64,000 bases of DNA from Chloroflexota bacterium (GTDB lineage: Bacteria > Chloroflexota > Anaerolineae > Anaerolineales > UBA11579). Positions 52,325-61,726 of the stretch are shown one piece after another (within the stretch, counting starts at the first letter, position 1; each line of letters opens with the position of its first letter). The position numbers were made by a program, and so were the translations under genes. The DNA lies in contig JABFGG010000001.1 of NCBI GenBank assembly GCA_013112575.1, forward strand, positions 124,001-188,000. Direction: 5' to 3'. The notes under the pieces were generated by a model. It made no database searches, was not told the origin of the DNA, and saw only the letters and a list, made by a program, of their open reading frames with translations.

Positions 52325-52929
52325 CAGCAGCGCTCCACAAAATTGCGTAAGATCTGTAGGCCAATGGCCTGGCTCTTCTCTGGGTGAAACTGTACGGCAT
52401 ATAGCTTGTCACGGCCCACAGCCGAGGCATATAGACCGCCGTAATCTGTAGCCATGATCACATCATCTTCATTGGAAGCTGCGCAATAGTAGGCATGGTT
52501 GAAATAAGCGTAGCTGTTGGGGTCAATGTCTGCACATAATGGATTGTCTGTTTGTACCTGAAGCTGGTTCCACCCAGTCTGAGGCACTTTTAGGTTAACA
52601 TCTTTGAAGCGAGTCACCGTACCGGGCAATACGCCCAGCCCTTTATGCTGACCTAATTCATCGCTGCTTTCAAACAACAATTGCATACCCACACATATGC
52701 CCAAAAAAGGTTTGCCTTGCGCAATCATTGCTTTCACGGGTTCCACCAACTCGCGCTCCTGTAATCCCGCCATGCCATCGCCAAAGGAACCGACACCGGG
52801 CAGTACAACCTTGTCGGCTTTCAAGATGTCCTCTTTGCTGGATGAGATCATCGCTTCAGCACCCACTGCCCTGAAGGCTTTGTGTACAGACCGCAAGTTA
52901 CCCACCCCATAATCAATGATCGTGATCAT
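52324..52929 (-). CDS. hisH: imidazole glycerol phosphate synthase glutaminase subunit
   Basis: 201 residues. ITIIDYGVGNLRSVHKAF, LPGVGSFGDGMAGL, PFLGICVGMQLLFESSDE (nucleophilic Cys) and VQFHPEKSQAIGLQIL (His/Glu) form the class I amidotransferase triad. GGGAG six bases ahead favours ATG 52929 over the GTG three bases upstream. Confidence 0.96.
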   Translation of the reverse strand: MITIIDYGVGNLRSVHKAFRAVGAEAMISSSKEDILKADKVVLPGVGSFGDGMAGLQERELVEPVKAMIAQGKPFLGICVGMQLLFESSDELGQHKGLGVLPGTVTRFKDVNLKVPQTGWNQLQVQTDNPLCADIDPNSYAYFNHAYYCAASNEDDVIMATDYGGLYASAVGRDKLYAVQFHPEKSQAIGLQILRNFVERC

Positions 52930-53516
52930 CACAAACTCCCTTTGGAACTGGGGACGTTGCCAACCCGACGCTCATCAAGTTGTGTTGCCCTGTCCAACGC
53001 CCGCCCCAGAGCCTTGAATAAAGACTCTGCTTGATGGTGGTCATCGCTACCGTACAAAATGCGGGCGTGCAGATTGCAGCGCGCCGTGATCGCAAAGGAT
53101 TCAAGGAAATGGGGGAAGAGCGATGTAGCAATACCGCCCACAGAGGGATTGTGCCATTCAGCCTGCACCACGGCATATGGTCGCCCGGATAGGTCAATAG
53201 CCACGAAGCCCAGCGTCTCGTCCATCGGCACGTAGGCCGAACCCATGCGCACAATGCCTTTTCGATCTCCCAGGGCCTGGTCAAATGCCTGCCCCAGCAC
53301 TAAGCCGCAATCCTCCACGGTGTGGTGTTCATCGATGTGCAAGTCACCCTTAGCCTGCACGTCCAGATCAAACAGACCATGCACCGCTATCTGGCTGAGC
53401 ATGTGGTCCAGAAAGCCGATGCCGGCGTTGACTTTGTGCTCTCCACTGCCATCCAATTTTAGCTCGATGGCGATCTGGGTTTCATTGGTACTGCGTTCTA
53501 TCTTTGCCGTTCTCAC
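52929..53516 (-). CDS. hisB: imidazoleglycerol-phosphate dehydratase
   Basis: 195 residues from GTG 53516, four bases inside his[35 protein letters not shown], and [26 protein letters not shown] carry the two metal-binding HHxxE blocks. It is the monofunctional form without the phosphatase half, so another enzyme must dephosphorylate histidinol phosphate. Confidence 0.96.
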   Translation of the reverse strand: MRTAKIERSTNETQIAIELKLDGSGEHKVNAGIGFLDHMLSQIAVHGLFDLDVQAKGDLHIDEHHTVEDCGLVLGQAFDQALGDRKGIVRMGSAYVPMDETLGFVAIDLSGRPYAVVQAEWHNPSVGGIATSLFPHFLESFAITARCNLHARILYGSDDHHQAESLFKALGRALDRATQLDERRVGNVPSSKGSL

Positions 53517-54616
53517 GATACACGCTCCAGTTCTTTCAGGGCTTCCAGCAAGGCATCGGTGTGTTCTGCTTTGCCTACACTCATGCGGATGTAGTCTTGC
53601 AGCCCGGGTTTATTAAAATAACGAATAAGTATGCCCTTATCTTCCAGTTGTAATTTGATTTGCTTTGCATCCCCGTTGGTTACCTTGCACAGAATGAAAT
53701 TGGCCTGCGAAGGATAAGGTTCTAGCCAGTCAATCTTTTCAAAAGCTGTCATCAGGCGTTCTCGTTCTGCAATGATCCTGGTTCCATTGGCTTCGAGTTG
53801 TTCCGCATGCTTGAGTGAAACCTCAGCCGCCTTTGCTGCCGCCACGGAAACGTTGTAGGGTTGTTTGAGCTTCCACAGTTGCTCGATTAAATCATTTGGG
53901 AAAACCCCATAACCCACGCGCAGCCCGGCCAGCCCAGCCCATTTGCTGAAGGTGCGCAGGACGATCAGGTTGTCGTACTCTTTTACCGAGCCCAGCATGC
54001 TGGTCCCAACCTTGGCAAATTCAACGTAAGCTTCATCCACCACCAGCAACAGGGGGTAATTGAGTAATTCCTTGATAGTCTCTTCTGTCACCAAGCTGCC
54101 ATCCGGGTTATTGGGGTTAGCCAGGAACAGTATCCTGGGTTGTTGTTCTTCAATGGCGGTTTTTAAGGCAACTAGGTCAAGACTGAAGTCTTTGTTGCGC
54201 GGCACTGTGACGACTTCGGCAGCATTCAGGTCAGCATCAAAGGCGTACATGCCAAAGGTCGGAGGGCAATTGAGGATGCGATCCCCCGGCTCCAGCACCA
54301 GCCGCATGAGCAGGTCAATTAGCTCATCGGCACCCGCCCCCACCAGGATGCTCTCAGCATCCACATCGTGATACTCCGCCAGCGCCTGTCGCAAACTGCG
54401 GCTTTGCGGGTCGGGGTAGATATGTGGGTAGGGCAAGTTTCCTAATGCCTCTTGTACTGCTGGCACTGGCCCGTAGGGATTTTCATTGGCATCCAGCTTT
54501 ATGATTTGCTCAATCGGACGCCCTAATTTATCCGACAAAACCTCAAAAGGCAGGATCGGCTCGTAGGCGGGCATGGCCCGAATGTGCGGCCGGATGAAGT
54601 CCGCTGTCTTACTCAT
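53513..54616 (-). CDS. hisC: histidinol-phosphate aminotransferase
   Basis: 367 residues from ATG 54616, with GGAGG seven bases upstream inside his[34 protein letters not shown] and [18 protein letters not shown] (PLP Lys) identify HisC. An upstream ATG pair in the same frame would read through hisD and is rejected. Confidence 0.95.
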   Translation of the reverse strand: MSKTADFIRPHIRAMPAYEPILPFEVLSDKLGRPIEQIIKLDANENPYGPVPAVQEALGNLPYPHIYPDPQSRSLRQALAEYHDVDAESILVGAGADELIDLLMRLVLEPGDRILNCPPTFGMYAFDADLNAAEVVTVPRNKDFSLDLVALKTAIEEQQPRILFLANPNNPDGSLVTEETIKELLNYPLLLVVDEAYVEFAKVGTSMLGSVKEYDNLIVLRTFSKWAGLAGLRVGYGVFPNDLIEQLWKLKQPYNVSVAAAKAAEVSLKHAEQLEANGTRIIAERERLMTAFEKIDWLEPYPSQANFILCKVTNGDAKQIKLQLEDKGILIRYFNKPGLQDYIRMSVGKAEHTDALLEALKELERVS

Positions 54617-55931
54617 TGGCATCCTCCAACCGGATCTCAGCCGCATTGGCATGGGCCGTCAGTTGCTCGGAGCGGGCGAATTCTGCAGCCAGCGGGCTGA
54701 GCGCCTTGCTCGTCGCTTTGTCCAGTGCAATGATCGAAGAGATCTTGACGAAGTCCATGACATTGAGCGGCGAGGCGAAACGCGCTGTACCTCCGGTGGG
54801 CATCACGTGGCTGGGTCCGGCTACATAATCCCCCAACACCTCGAACGAGCCTTCCCCCATGAAGAAGCCGCCTGCATTGTTGATCTGGTCGGCTAGCACC
54901 TGCGGCTCGGCTACTGATAAACATAGATGCTCGGCAGCATAGGCATTAGCCAGTTCTGCAGCCACCTCAAGATCCGGGACCAGCACGATGCCCCCGAGCT
55001 GTGCCATGGATGTCTTGATGATTTCCGCCCGCGAGAGGCCGGGCAGTTGCCTGACAACCTCGGTCTGCACACTTTTTGCGAAATCCTCATCCGGTGTCAA
55101 TAGAATGCTGCTGGCTAACACGTCGTGTTCGGCCTGCGCCAGCAAATCGGCGGCCACCCAGCCCGGGTTGGCAGTACTGTCGGCGATCACCATCGTTTCG
55201 GTAGGGCCGGCTAAATTATCCAACCCCACCGTTCCATAGACTTGCTGCTTGGCCAAGGTTACGTATAAGTTGCCCGCCCCGGTGATCTTGTCCACGCGGG
55301 GGATGCTGTCCGTTCCAAAGGCCATGGCGGCGATAGCCTGCGCGCCTCCCACCTGGTAAACCTCTTCGCAACCACAGAGATAAGCCGCGGCCAGAATGCT
55401 GGGATGAGCTTCTGGCGGTGTGCAGATCACGATGCGCTTCACACCTGCCACTTGTGCGGGAATCACCGACATCAACAATGAGGAGGGCAGGGGAGCGGTT
55501 CCCCCAGGCACGTAAATGCCTACTCTTTCGATGGCTGTTACTCGCTGCCCCAAAGTCCCACCCATCTCATCGCTGCGCCAATCGGGCAGCGGTTGTTTTT
55601 CGTGGAATGCGCGGATACGTTCCGCCGATTTTTGCATGGCCGTTTGAAGACTAGGGGCTAATCCGTCAAAGGCTTTTCTGAATTGCTCAGCCGGGACCCG
55701 AAAATCTTCGACCTCCACCTTGTCGAAGGTACGGCTCCAATGTCGCAGAGCATCATCACCGTCATCCCTTACTGAGCGCAATATCTCTGTCACCGCGCTA
55801 GGGGGTGTGGTGCCCGGTCCAAAAAAGCCTTCCGTAATCTCGATAACATCATCGGGGAAGTCCATCATGGTAAGAGGAGGCCGTTTTAAGATTGTCTTTT
55901 GCGCTGTTTTTAGGTCGTATATGTTGATCAT
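54609..55931 (-). CDS. hisD: histidinol dehydrogenase
   Basis: 440 residues, starting directly after the hisG stop with no spacer. GIYVPGGTAPLPSSLLM, QVGGAQAIAAMAFGT, GAGNLYVTLAKQQVYG, LAGPTETMVIAD, AQAEHDVLASSILLTPD and AAEHLCL carry the zinc and catalytic His/Glu residues. It oxidises histidinol to histidine in two steps. Confidence 0.96.
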   Translation of the reverse strand: MINIYDLKTAQKTILKRPPLTMMDFPDDVIEITEGFFGPGTTPPSAVTEILRSVRDDGDDALRHWSRTFDKVEVEDFRVPAEQFRKAFDGLAPSLQTAMQKSAERIRAFHEKQPLPDWRSDEMGGTLGQRVTAIERVGIYVPGGTAPLPSSLLMSVIPAQVAGVKRIVICTPPEAHPSILAAAYLCGCEEVYQVGGAQAIAAMAFGTDSIPRVDKITGAGNLYVTLAKQQVYGTVGLDNLAGPTETMVIADSTANPGWVAADLLAQAEHDVLASSILLTPDEDFAKSVQTEVVRQLPGLSRAEIIKTSMAQLGGIVLVPDLEVAAELANAYAAEHLCLSVAEPQVLADQINNAGGFFMGEGSFEVLGDYVAGPSHVMPTGGTARFASPLNVMDFVKISSIIALDKATSKALSPLAAEFARSEQLTAHANAAEIRLEDANE

Positions 55932-56936
55932 CTAATTCTCCAAAGCAGCCAGCATATCCAGGTATTCCTGCGGCTCTTCTTCAAAAATGTAGGTCACGGG
56001 AGTAACTACGACGCCACTCCCTCCTACCTCGCGCAGTTCGGCAATCGCCTGTGATAGCTGGTTTTTGTGGATGATAAGGTGGGCGGCATACCAGCCGTTG
56101 CCCTCACGCGTCACGATCGGGGATATGGTCGGGCCTTGCAATCCCCCGATGACCTCTTTGGTGAACATTGCCTGGGCGATTTCCTCCGGCGATTCCCCGC
56201 GCATGTTGGCATACACGGAGAGATTGTCGGTTGCGCGCAAGTAAGCCACGATGTATTCCAGCAAGCGTTTGGCCTGCGCCATGGCTTGTCCATTTTCTTG
56301 CAGGCTTGCGCGATTGGCGATCAGGCAGGCTTGTGAAGACAGGATGGTGCCATCCTCTAAAGTGCGCAGGCGGTTATCTCGCAATGTTGTTCCGGTGGAT
56401 ACCAGGTCCACGATCATGTCGGCATAACCAACCGTGGGGGCGATCTCCAGGGTGCCTTCTGCCGTGATCAGTTTGCTGTCCTCGAGGCCATACTCTTCAA
56501 AGTAAGTTTTCGTGACATTGGGGAATTTGCTGGCCACCCGCAGTGGCCTGCCCACCTCCTGCCGCACCTTTTTAAGATCACCCATTTGCCGTACTTCATT
56601 CCATTTGTCCGGCACGATCACGTTGAGGGTGCAATGTCCAAAACCCAGTCCTGCATGTAAGGCAAGGGTTTTATCTTCTGTGCCGCGTCGTTCGGCGAAC
56701 ATATCCCAGCCGGTGATGCCAAAGTCTACGCTGCCCTGCCGCACTCCCACCACAATATCGCCTGGTCGCTGGAAGATCACAGCCAGTTCAGGAAAGGCGG
56801 GGATAGTGGCCTGGTATTGGCGCGGGTTGGGCTTGTAAACTCTCAATCCCGCGTCGTTGAGGAATTGCAAGCTCTGTTCGGCCAGCCGCCCTTTGCTGGG
56901 TAAGGCAATACGGATTTCTTTCTGTTCTGAGGTCAT
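55932..56936 (-). CDS. hisG: ATP phosphoribosyltransferase, long form
   Basis: 334 residues. IRIALPSKGRLAEQSL, GDIVVGVRQGSVDFGITGWD, RVASKFPNVTKTYF and EIAPTVGYADMIVDLVSTGTTL are the catalytic domains; the roughly 110-residue C-terminal part (GNGWYAAHLIIHKNQ to VVVTPVTYIFE) is the ACT-like regulatory domain of the long, HisZ-independent form, so histidine feedback is expected. Its ribosome site TTTGGAG lies inside the tail of the attenuator terminator, so transcription past that hairpin is required for expression. Confidence 0.96.
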   Translation of the reverse strand: MTSEQKEIRIALPSKGRLAEQSLQFLNDAGLRVYKPNPRQYQATIPAFPELAVIFQRPGDIVVGVRQGSVDFGITGWDMFAERRGTEDKTLALHAGLGFGHCTLNVIVPDKWNEVRQMGDLKKVRQEVGRPLRVASKFPNVTKTYFEEYGLEDSKLITAEGTLEIAPTVGYADMIVDLVSTGTTLRDNRLRTLEDGTILSSQACLIANRASLQENGQAMAQAKRLLEYIVAYLRATDNLSVYANMRGESPEEIAQAMFTKEVIGGLQGPTISPIVTREGNGWYAAHLIIHKNQLSQAIAELREVGGSGVVVTPVTYIFEEEPQEYLDMLAALEN

Positions 56937-56944
56937 ATACGCTC

Positions 56945-56976
56945 CAAAGAAAAAGCGCTCCCGAACGGGAGCGCTT
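56945..56976 (-). terminator. his attenuator terminator
   Basis: On the minus strand AAGCGCTCCCG and CGGGAGCGCTT (complements of 56966-56976 and 56953-56963) form an 11-base stem with a minimal loop, followed by TTTCTTTG. It ends nine bases before hisG and 41 bases after the leader peptide stop. Upstream CGGG and GCTT at about 57022-57036 could pair with its left arm (CCCG, AAGC) as a weak antiterminator. Confidence 0.9.
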
Positions 56977-57017
56977 GATTTGTTTGCTTGGTTGGAAATA
57001 ATCTATAGCTTGGGTAC

Positions 57018-57098
57018 TTAAAGCAGTCCTGCCCGAAGGGGGAATCGGTTGGTGGAATGATGATGGTGGTGATGAGTAGACTGCAAAATGTGTATCAT
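57018..57098 (-). CDS. hisL: his operon leader peptide with six consecutive histidines
   Basis: 26 residues from ATG 57098 to TAA 57018-57020: seven His in all, Met-Ile-His at the start and a run of six His at residues 9-14 (CAT/CAC mixed codons), then STNRFPLRAGLL. Start, His run, stop and following terminator are in the order of the enteric his leader. GCAGTC (57079-57084) and GACTGC (57023-57028) can pair around the His codons as a pause hairpin. No Shine-Dalgarno precedes the ATG, and the promoter places transcription start about four bases upstream, so it should be translated as a leaderless mRNA. Too short for routine gene finders. Confidence 0.9.
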   Translation of the reverse strand: MIHILQSTHHHHHHSTNRFPLRAGLL

Positions 57099-57108
57099 AA
57101 CTGGCGGG

Positions 57109-57137
57109 ATTGTATCAAAGGATCATGCATCTCGCAA
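57109..57137 (-). promoter_or_regulatory. his operon promoter
   Basis: On the minus strand TTGCGA (57132-57137) and TACAAT (57109-57114) are separated by 17 bases. The expected transcription start is near 57102, just before the leader ATG. Confidence 0.65.
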
Positions 57138-57165
57138 GAAAATGCAAAAGGTGACATTAGTATAA

Positions 57166-58893
57166 TCACAATTGATCAAGGGAAGAGGGAGTCGTAGCCT
57201 CCAACTCCTCAATTGTCGTTTCCATCAATTCCACTGCCGGGCCGAGAGTGTCCACATCAAAGGCCAGTTTAGCTCCGGCAGCCTCGAATAACTCAGGGAG
57301 TGTTCGTGTAGCTCCGAGGGATAAAGCATGGCGGTATTGGCCGAGGGCTTTGGCGTGGTCCTGTAGGCTGTTAGCCCACACCTGCGCAGCCCCTAGTTGC
57401 GCAAGACCGTAATCTACATAATAGAAGGGAACCTGGAAGATGTGCAGCTTTCGATGCCAGCCGGTAGCCTTTTCTTCCTCCAGGCCCGTCCAATCCAGGC
57501 CCTTCATAAAACGATCCCATAGTTCGGCCCATTTGGCATCACAGTTGGCAGGGTCAGTTGCCGCAGCGTGGTTGAGATAGACCCAATGCTGGAAAGCATC
57601 CACCACAGCCATGTAGGGCCAGAACTTGAGACTGCCCTCCAGATGTTCGATGCGGGCACGGGCGGCGTCGGCCTCAGAGTAAAAGCCGCCACCACTTTCC
57701 GGCAAATACGGTGCTGTCAATAATTCCATTGACATGGAAGCCACCTCAGCGATCTCCATGCCGTACTGCAATTGTTGGGCATATGGCAATTTATACGATT
57801 CAAAAGCATGTAAGGCATGTCCAAATTCATGCAGCATGGTCTGCACGTCATCATGTGTCCCAACGGCATTCATAAATATGAAGGGGCGTTCAACCAGCGG
57901 CAGGTCTTCACAATATCCTCCGGCCGCTTTGCCTTTGCGGTTGGCCAGATCCAGCAGGTGTTCCTCGCGCATGGTGTTGAAGTATGCACCCAGCTGGGGG
58001 TCGACCTGATCAAATATCCCCCCGGTCTTCTCGATCAATTCGTCGGCATCACTGAAAGGCCTCAATGGTGAGCGATCAAGCGGGTCTACGTCTACGTCCC
58101 AAGGTCGCAGGCTATCCAGCCCCATTTGCTCCTGTCGTTTGGCATAGATTCGTTGCGCGACAGGCACCACCACCTGTTCAATGGCATCGTGGAATTGTAG
58201 ACAATCCTCGGGTGTGTAATCCAGGCGCAACAACTCGTGCCAGCGGTAGGCGCGGTAATCATCCACTTCAGCGTTGGCTGCGATCTGGCCGCGCAGTTCC
58301 ATGAAGCGTCCCCATAGTTCATTAAAAGCCTCACGATCTTGCTGCCAGCGCGCCATCATGCCGCGCCAGGCACGTTCACGCTTATCGCGGTCCTGATCCT
58401 GTAATATCAGGCTGACCTGGGGGAGGGTGATTTCCTCCCCTTCCCATTCCACGGTCTGGGCTCCGGTGAGCTTGTCATGTTCGGCGACCAGAAACTGCTC
58501 CTGTGATAACAAGGGCAGGTTGGCCTCGGCAAACAGATCGGCCTCGGCGCGCATATTGCGTAGCTGCACGCTGAAGTTCTCAGGCTGCAATCCACTATCC
58601 AGTAATTTCTCTTTGAGCGTCTGTTCCGCCGCTTTGCCCTGGGGATATACGCCTTCCAGAAAGGCGCTGTAACGGTCCTGGGCTTTTTGGTCATTGGTAT
58701 CCACCGTGGTGGCAATGTACAGGCGGTTAAATACTTCGACCGCCAGTTTGCTGAGATGCGACCAGGACAGCATCCACTCATCCAGTGTTTCAATGGTTAA
58801 CTCGGCCTCAGCCAATTGGGTGAAATGCGGTTCATACTGCGCCCAACTCCATTCAAGGGCATCCAGGGCGGAAGTGGGTAGGGAAGCATTCAT
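57166..58893 (-). CDS. pepF: M3-family oligoendopeptidase F-like metallopeptidase
   Basis: 575 residues. The zinc motif MLHEFGHALHAF places His355, Glu356 and His359, with a third ligand Glu about 25 residues later in MEIAEVASMSMELL. KGKAAGGYCEDLP and VERPFIFMN are typical M3B blocks. It hydrolyses oligopeptides in the cytoplasm. It lies 13 bases after gatA in one probable operon, and the his promoter begins 28 bases beyond its end. Confidence 0.9.
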   Translation of the reverse strand: MNASLPTSALDALEWSWAQYEPHFTQLAEAELTIETLDEWMLSWSHLSKLAVEVFNRLYIATTVDTNDQKAQDRYSAFLEGVYPQGKAAEQTLKEKLLDSGLQPENFSVQLRNMRAEADLFAEANLPLLSQEQFLVAEHDKLTGAQTVEWEGEEITLPQVSLILQDQDRDKRERAWRGMMARWQQDREAFNELWGRFMELRGQIAANAEVDDYRAYRWHELLRLDYTPEDCLQFHDAIEQVVVPVAQRIYAKRQEQMGLDSLRPWDVDVDPLDRSPLRPFSDADELIEKTGGIFDQVDPQLGAYFNTMREEHLLDLANRKGKAAGGYCEDLPLVERPFIFMNAVGTHDDVQTMLHEFGHALHAFESYKLPYAQQLQYGMEIAEVASMSMELLTAPYLPESGGGFYSEADAARARIEHLEGSLKFWPYMAVVDAFQHWVYLNHAAATDPANCDAKWAELWDRFMKGLDWTGLEEEKATGWHRKLHIFQVPFYYVDYGLAQLGAAQVWANSLQDHAKALGQYRHALSLGATRTLPELFEAAGAKLAFDVDTLGPAVELMETTIEELEATTPSSLDQL

Positions 58894-58906
58894 TTGTATA
58901 ACCTCG

Positions 58907-60376
58907 TTATTTAGAGATATTCAATTGGGGTTGTTGCTGGTGCCAGTCGGTGGCTTGCTGATAAACGTGCGCGGCCTCAAAAAGTTTGGCCTCACCAAAA
59001 TGCGGGCCGATGAGCTGCATGCCGATGGGCAAGTTGTTCTCGTCAAAGCCCACCGGGAAAGCCAGGCCGGGTACACCCGCCAGACTGCCCGGCAGGGTGA
59101 AGATATCCTGCAAATACATCTCCAGGGGGTCGTCGCTGTGTTCGCCAATACGGAAGGCGGTGGTGGGGGCCACGGGGGTGGCGATCACATCCACCTGTTC
59201 AAAAGCCTGAATGAAATCATCCTGGATCAGGCGGCGCACTTTCTGGGCCTGGCCGTAGTAAGCGTCGTAATAACCCGCCGAGAGGGCATAGGTTCCCAAC
59301 ATAATGCGGCGCTTGACCTCCGGTCCAAAGCCCTGGCCGCGGGTCTGTTTGAACATATCAATGTAATCATCCGATTCCACCCGCAGGCCGTAGCGCACGC
59401 CGTCGAAGCGCGCCAGGTTGGCCGAGGCTTCAGCCGGAGCGATGATGTAATAGACCGGCACAGCATATTGGGTGTGAGGCAGGCTGACCTCAACGATCTC
59501 TGCGCCCTGTGCTTCTAACTCGGCGATGGCCGCGCGCACGGCAGATTCCACTTCAGGTTGAATGCCCTTGATGAAATACTCTTTGGGTACACCCACGCGT
59601 AAGCCCTTGATGCTGTTAGTTTCAGTTAATTGCATGTCCGGCACGGTTTTGTCCATACTGGTAGCATCACGGGGGTCATGCCCAGCCATCAGTGAAAAGA
59701 GCAAAGCCACATCTTCCGCCGTATGCCCGATAGGACCAACACTGTCCAGTGAAGAGCCAAAGGCGATCAAGCCATAACGCGAGATACGACCATAGGTGGG
59801 TTTCAGACCAGTCACCCCGCAGAAGGAAGCCGGTTGGCGCACACTGCCACCAGTATCCGTACCTAACGCGGCAGGAGCCAGCCTTGCGGCCACGGCCGCG
59901 GCGCTGCCACCACTGGTACCCCCGGGCACACGCTCGACATCCCAGGGGTTGTGGGTGGTCTGGTAGGCCGAGTTCTCAGTAGAGGAGCCCATGGCGAACT
60001 CGTCCATATTGGTCTTGCCCAACACAATGGCCCCGGCATCCAGCAAACGCTGCACGGCAGTGGCCGTGTAGGCGGGGTCGAAATTCTCCAGGATGCGCGA
60101 GGCACAGGTGGTGCGTACACCTTCAATAGTTAGCAGATCTTTGATGGCCAGGGGGACACCCAATAATGGCAGCTCTTCCCCAGCTTGCAGACGGCGGTCG
60201 GCTTCGTCGGCAGCCTGCAGGACTTCATCCGACAACACCGTCAGGTAAGCCTTGATGCCTTTATCAATTGCCGTGATGCGATCCAGGTAAGCCTGGGTAA
60301 GTTGGCGGCTGCTGAAGTCCCCCTGGCGTAAGGCGTCCCGCGCTTCTATTAAAGTAAGGTTCGTGAAGTCACCCAT
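58907..60376 (-). CDS. gatA: Asp-tRNA(Asn)/Glu-tRNA(Gln) amidotransferase subunit A
   Basis: 489 residues from ATG 60376. The amidase Ser-cisSer-Lys triad is visible: Lys79 in PLAIKDLL, Ser near 155 in [10 protein letters not shown], Ser178 in [25 protein letters not shown] and [22 protein letters not shown] are family markers. It releases ammonia from glutamine for GatB. The TTG in front overlaps the gatC stop and is a possible alternative start. Confidence 0.96.
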   Translation of the reverse strand: MGDFTNLTLIEARDALRQGDFSSRQLTQAYLDRITAIDKGIKAYLTVLSDEVLQAADEADRRLQAGEELPLLGVPLAIKDLLTIEGVRTTCASRILENFDPAYTATAVQRLLDAGAIVLGKTNMDEFAMGSSTENSAYQTTHNPWDVERVPGGTSGGSAAAVAARLAPAALGTDTGGSVRQPASFCGVTGLKPTYGRISRYGLIAFGSSLDSVGPIGHTAEDVALLFSLMAGHDPRDATSMDKTVPDMQLTETNSIKGLRVGVPKEYFIKGIQPEVESAVRAAIAELEAQGAEIVEVSLPHTQYAVPVYYIIAPAEASANLARFDGVRYGLRVESDDYIDMFKQTRGQGFGPEVKRRIMLGTYALSAGYYDAYYGQAQKVRRLIQDDFIQAFEQVDVIATPVAPTTAFRIGEHSDDPLEMYLQDIFTLPGSLAGVPGLAFPVGFDENNLPIGMQLIGPHFGEAKLFEAAHVYQQATDWHQQQPQLNISK

Positions 60377-60378
60377 GT

Positions 60379-60666
60379 TCAATCCAGGATGGGTGGTACT
60401 TTGAATTGGTCCCTGTCCGTATCGGGGGCATTGCCCAGGAGTTTGTCTAGAGGCAAGGCCTGGCCGGGTTCATCGACACGTAACTCGCTCTGCTCGGCCA
60501 ACACGCTGGTTAATGGTTCAACGTCGGCGGTGTCGAGTTCGTCCAATTGGGCCACGTGATCGAGGATGCTGGAAAGCTGCTGGCGGTAGAGTTCCAGTTC
60601 TTCGGCGCTAAGTTCCAGCCGCGCCAGATGGGCGATGTGTTTTACTTCGTCAAGGGTGAGGGACAT
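60379..60666 (-). CDS. gatC: Asp-tRNA(Asn)/Glu-tRNA(Gln) amidotransferase subunit C
   Basis: 95 residues. [21 protein letters not shown], the EL-rich helix [20 protein letters not shown], and [17 protein letters not shown] are the GatC pattern that wraps GatA and GatB. It precedes gatA without spacer. Confidence 0.94.
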   Translation of the reverse strand: MSLTLDEVKHIAHLARLELSAEELELYRQQLSSILDHVAQLDELDTADVEPLTSVLAEQSELRVDEPGQALPLDKLLGNAPDTDRDQFKVPPILD

Positions 60667-60682
60667 GCGGGGATTATATCAA

Positions 60683-61576
60683 TCAGCGGGCAGCAAAACC
60701 CTGTGCATACCAGCGAATATATTCTTCGAGATGAGCGATCCAGTAAGCTTCTTCGTGGCGGCCTTCATTAAGATGCCACTCGTGGGGGATGTCCATGCCT
60801 TCCAACAACTCATGAAACCAGATGGAAGATTGCAGAATGGCCTGCTGGTCACGGTCACCTACGTCCACCCAGATGCGCGGCAACTGGCTTTCGGGGATTT
60901 CCAGCAGCCAGTCGTCGATCTGATAACCATCCGTCCAGAAAACGGGCAGGGAGTGGCCGCCGATGGTTCCAAAATATTCCCATTGAGATAAACCTAAATG
61001 TACGGCCCAAGCCGCGCCGCGCGACAGCCCGCCCACAGCGCGGTATTGGCGTAGGTCGAGGGTGCGGTAATTGTCGTCGATATAGGGGATCAAGTCATTG
61101 ATGATGGCCTGGCCGAAATTGTCTTCGTCGGGTTGGCGCCACACACGGTCACGCGGCATGACGATGATAAAGGGTTCGATCTCTCCGCGGGCCACCAGGT
61201 CGCTGACCATTTCATCGGCCCCCAGACGATCCCACTGGTCGTCGTTGAAGGTCTGGCCGTGGATCAGGTAGAGCACCGGATAGTCGCGCTGGCTTTGGGC
61301 AGCATAACAAGGCGGAGTGTAGATCCGGAAGGCCAGAGGTTGCGGCAGCAAGTCCGATTCCAGTTGGGTGATTTCCATCTCGCCGCCGTCATCCCAGCAG
61401 GTGAGCGGGGTGGTGGTAGAGGTTGGGGTGATTGTAGCGGTGGGGGTAGCCGTAAGCGGCATAGGAGTGGGTGTGACGGAGGGAGGGACGATGGTGGGTT
61501 GTGTTGTGGGGGCAGGGGTGCAGGCGGATAAAACAAAGATTAATAAAGGGGAGAAACGAAGATGACGTAGAAACAT
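60683..61576 (-). CDS. secreted alpha/beta-hydrolase esterase lipoprotein
   Basis: 297 residues from ATG 61576. The signal peptide ends at VLSAC; a Pro/Thr linker of about 40 residues (TPTPMPLTATPTAT-like) follows. LAFRIYTPPCYAAQSQRDYPVLYLIHG is the esterase-D/enterochelin-esterase entry; the nucleophile is in GLSRG, and DVGDRD and EGRHEEAYWIAHL supply the Asp and His. A second esterase lipoprotein of the same kind starts at 63745. It is 16 bases upstream of gatC and may share its transcript. Confidence 0.85.
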   Translation of the reverse strand: MFLRHLRFSPLLIFVLSACTPAPTTQPTIVPPSVTPTPMPLTATPTATITPTSTTTPLTCWDDGGEMEITQLESDLLPQPLAFRIYTPPCYAAQSQRDYPVLYLIHGQTFNDDQWDRLGADEMVSDLVARGEIEPFIIVMPRDRVWRQPDEDNFGQAIINDLIPYIDDNYRTLDLRQYRAVGGLSRGAAWAVHLGLSQWEYFGTIGGHSLPVFWTDGYQIDDWLLEIPESQLPRIWVDVGDRDQQAILQSSIWFHELLEGMDIPHEWHLNEGRHEEAYWIAHLEEYIRWYAQGFAAR

Positions 61577-61726
61577 GAAAATGCCAGGTAGCAACGATCT
61601 TTGCGAATTATAGTTGGCTTAGATAAGAAGGAGATAACTAGATCGAGCATAGTGAGTTTGTTAAGCTCTGGTTATCATCGGCTGGGGGCTATTGGTGCTA
61701 AGGATAGAGACTGGTATCTTAGCTAG

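Noticed and set aside
57057..57074. Run of six His codons as a cloning-tag artefact
   Set aside because: It uses mixed CAT/CAC codons and has promoter, start, stop, terminator and his operon in the right order, so it is a natural leader.
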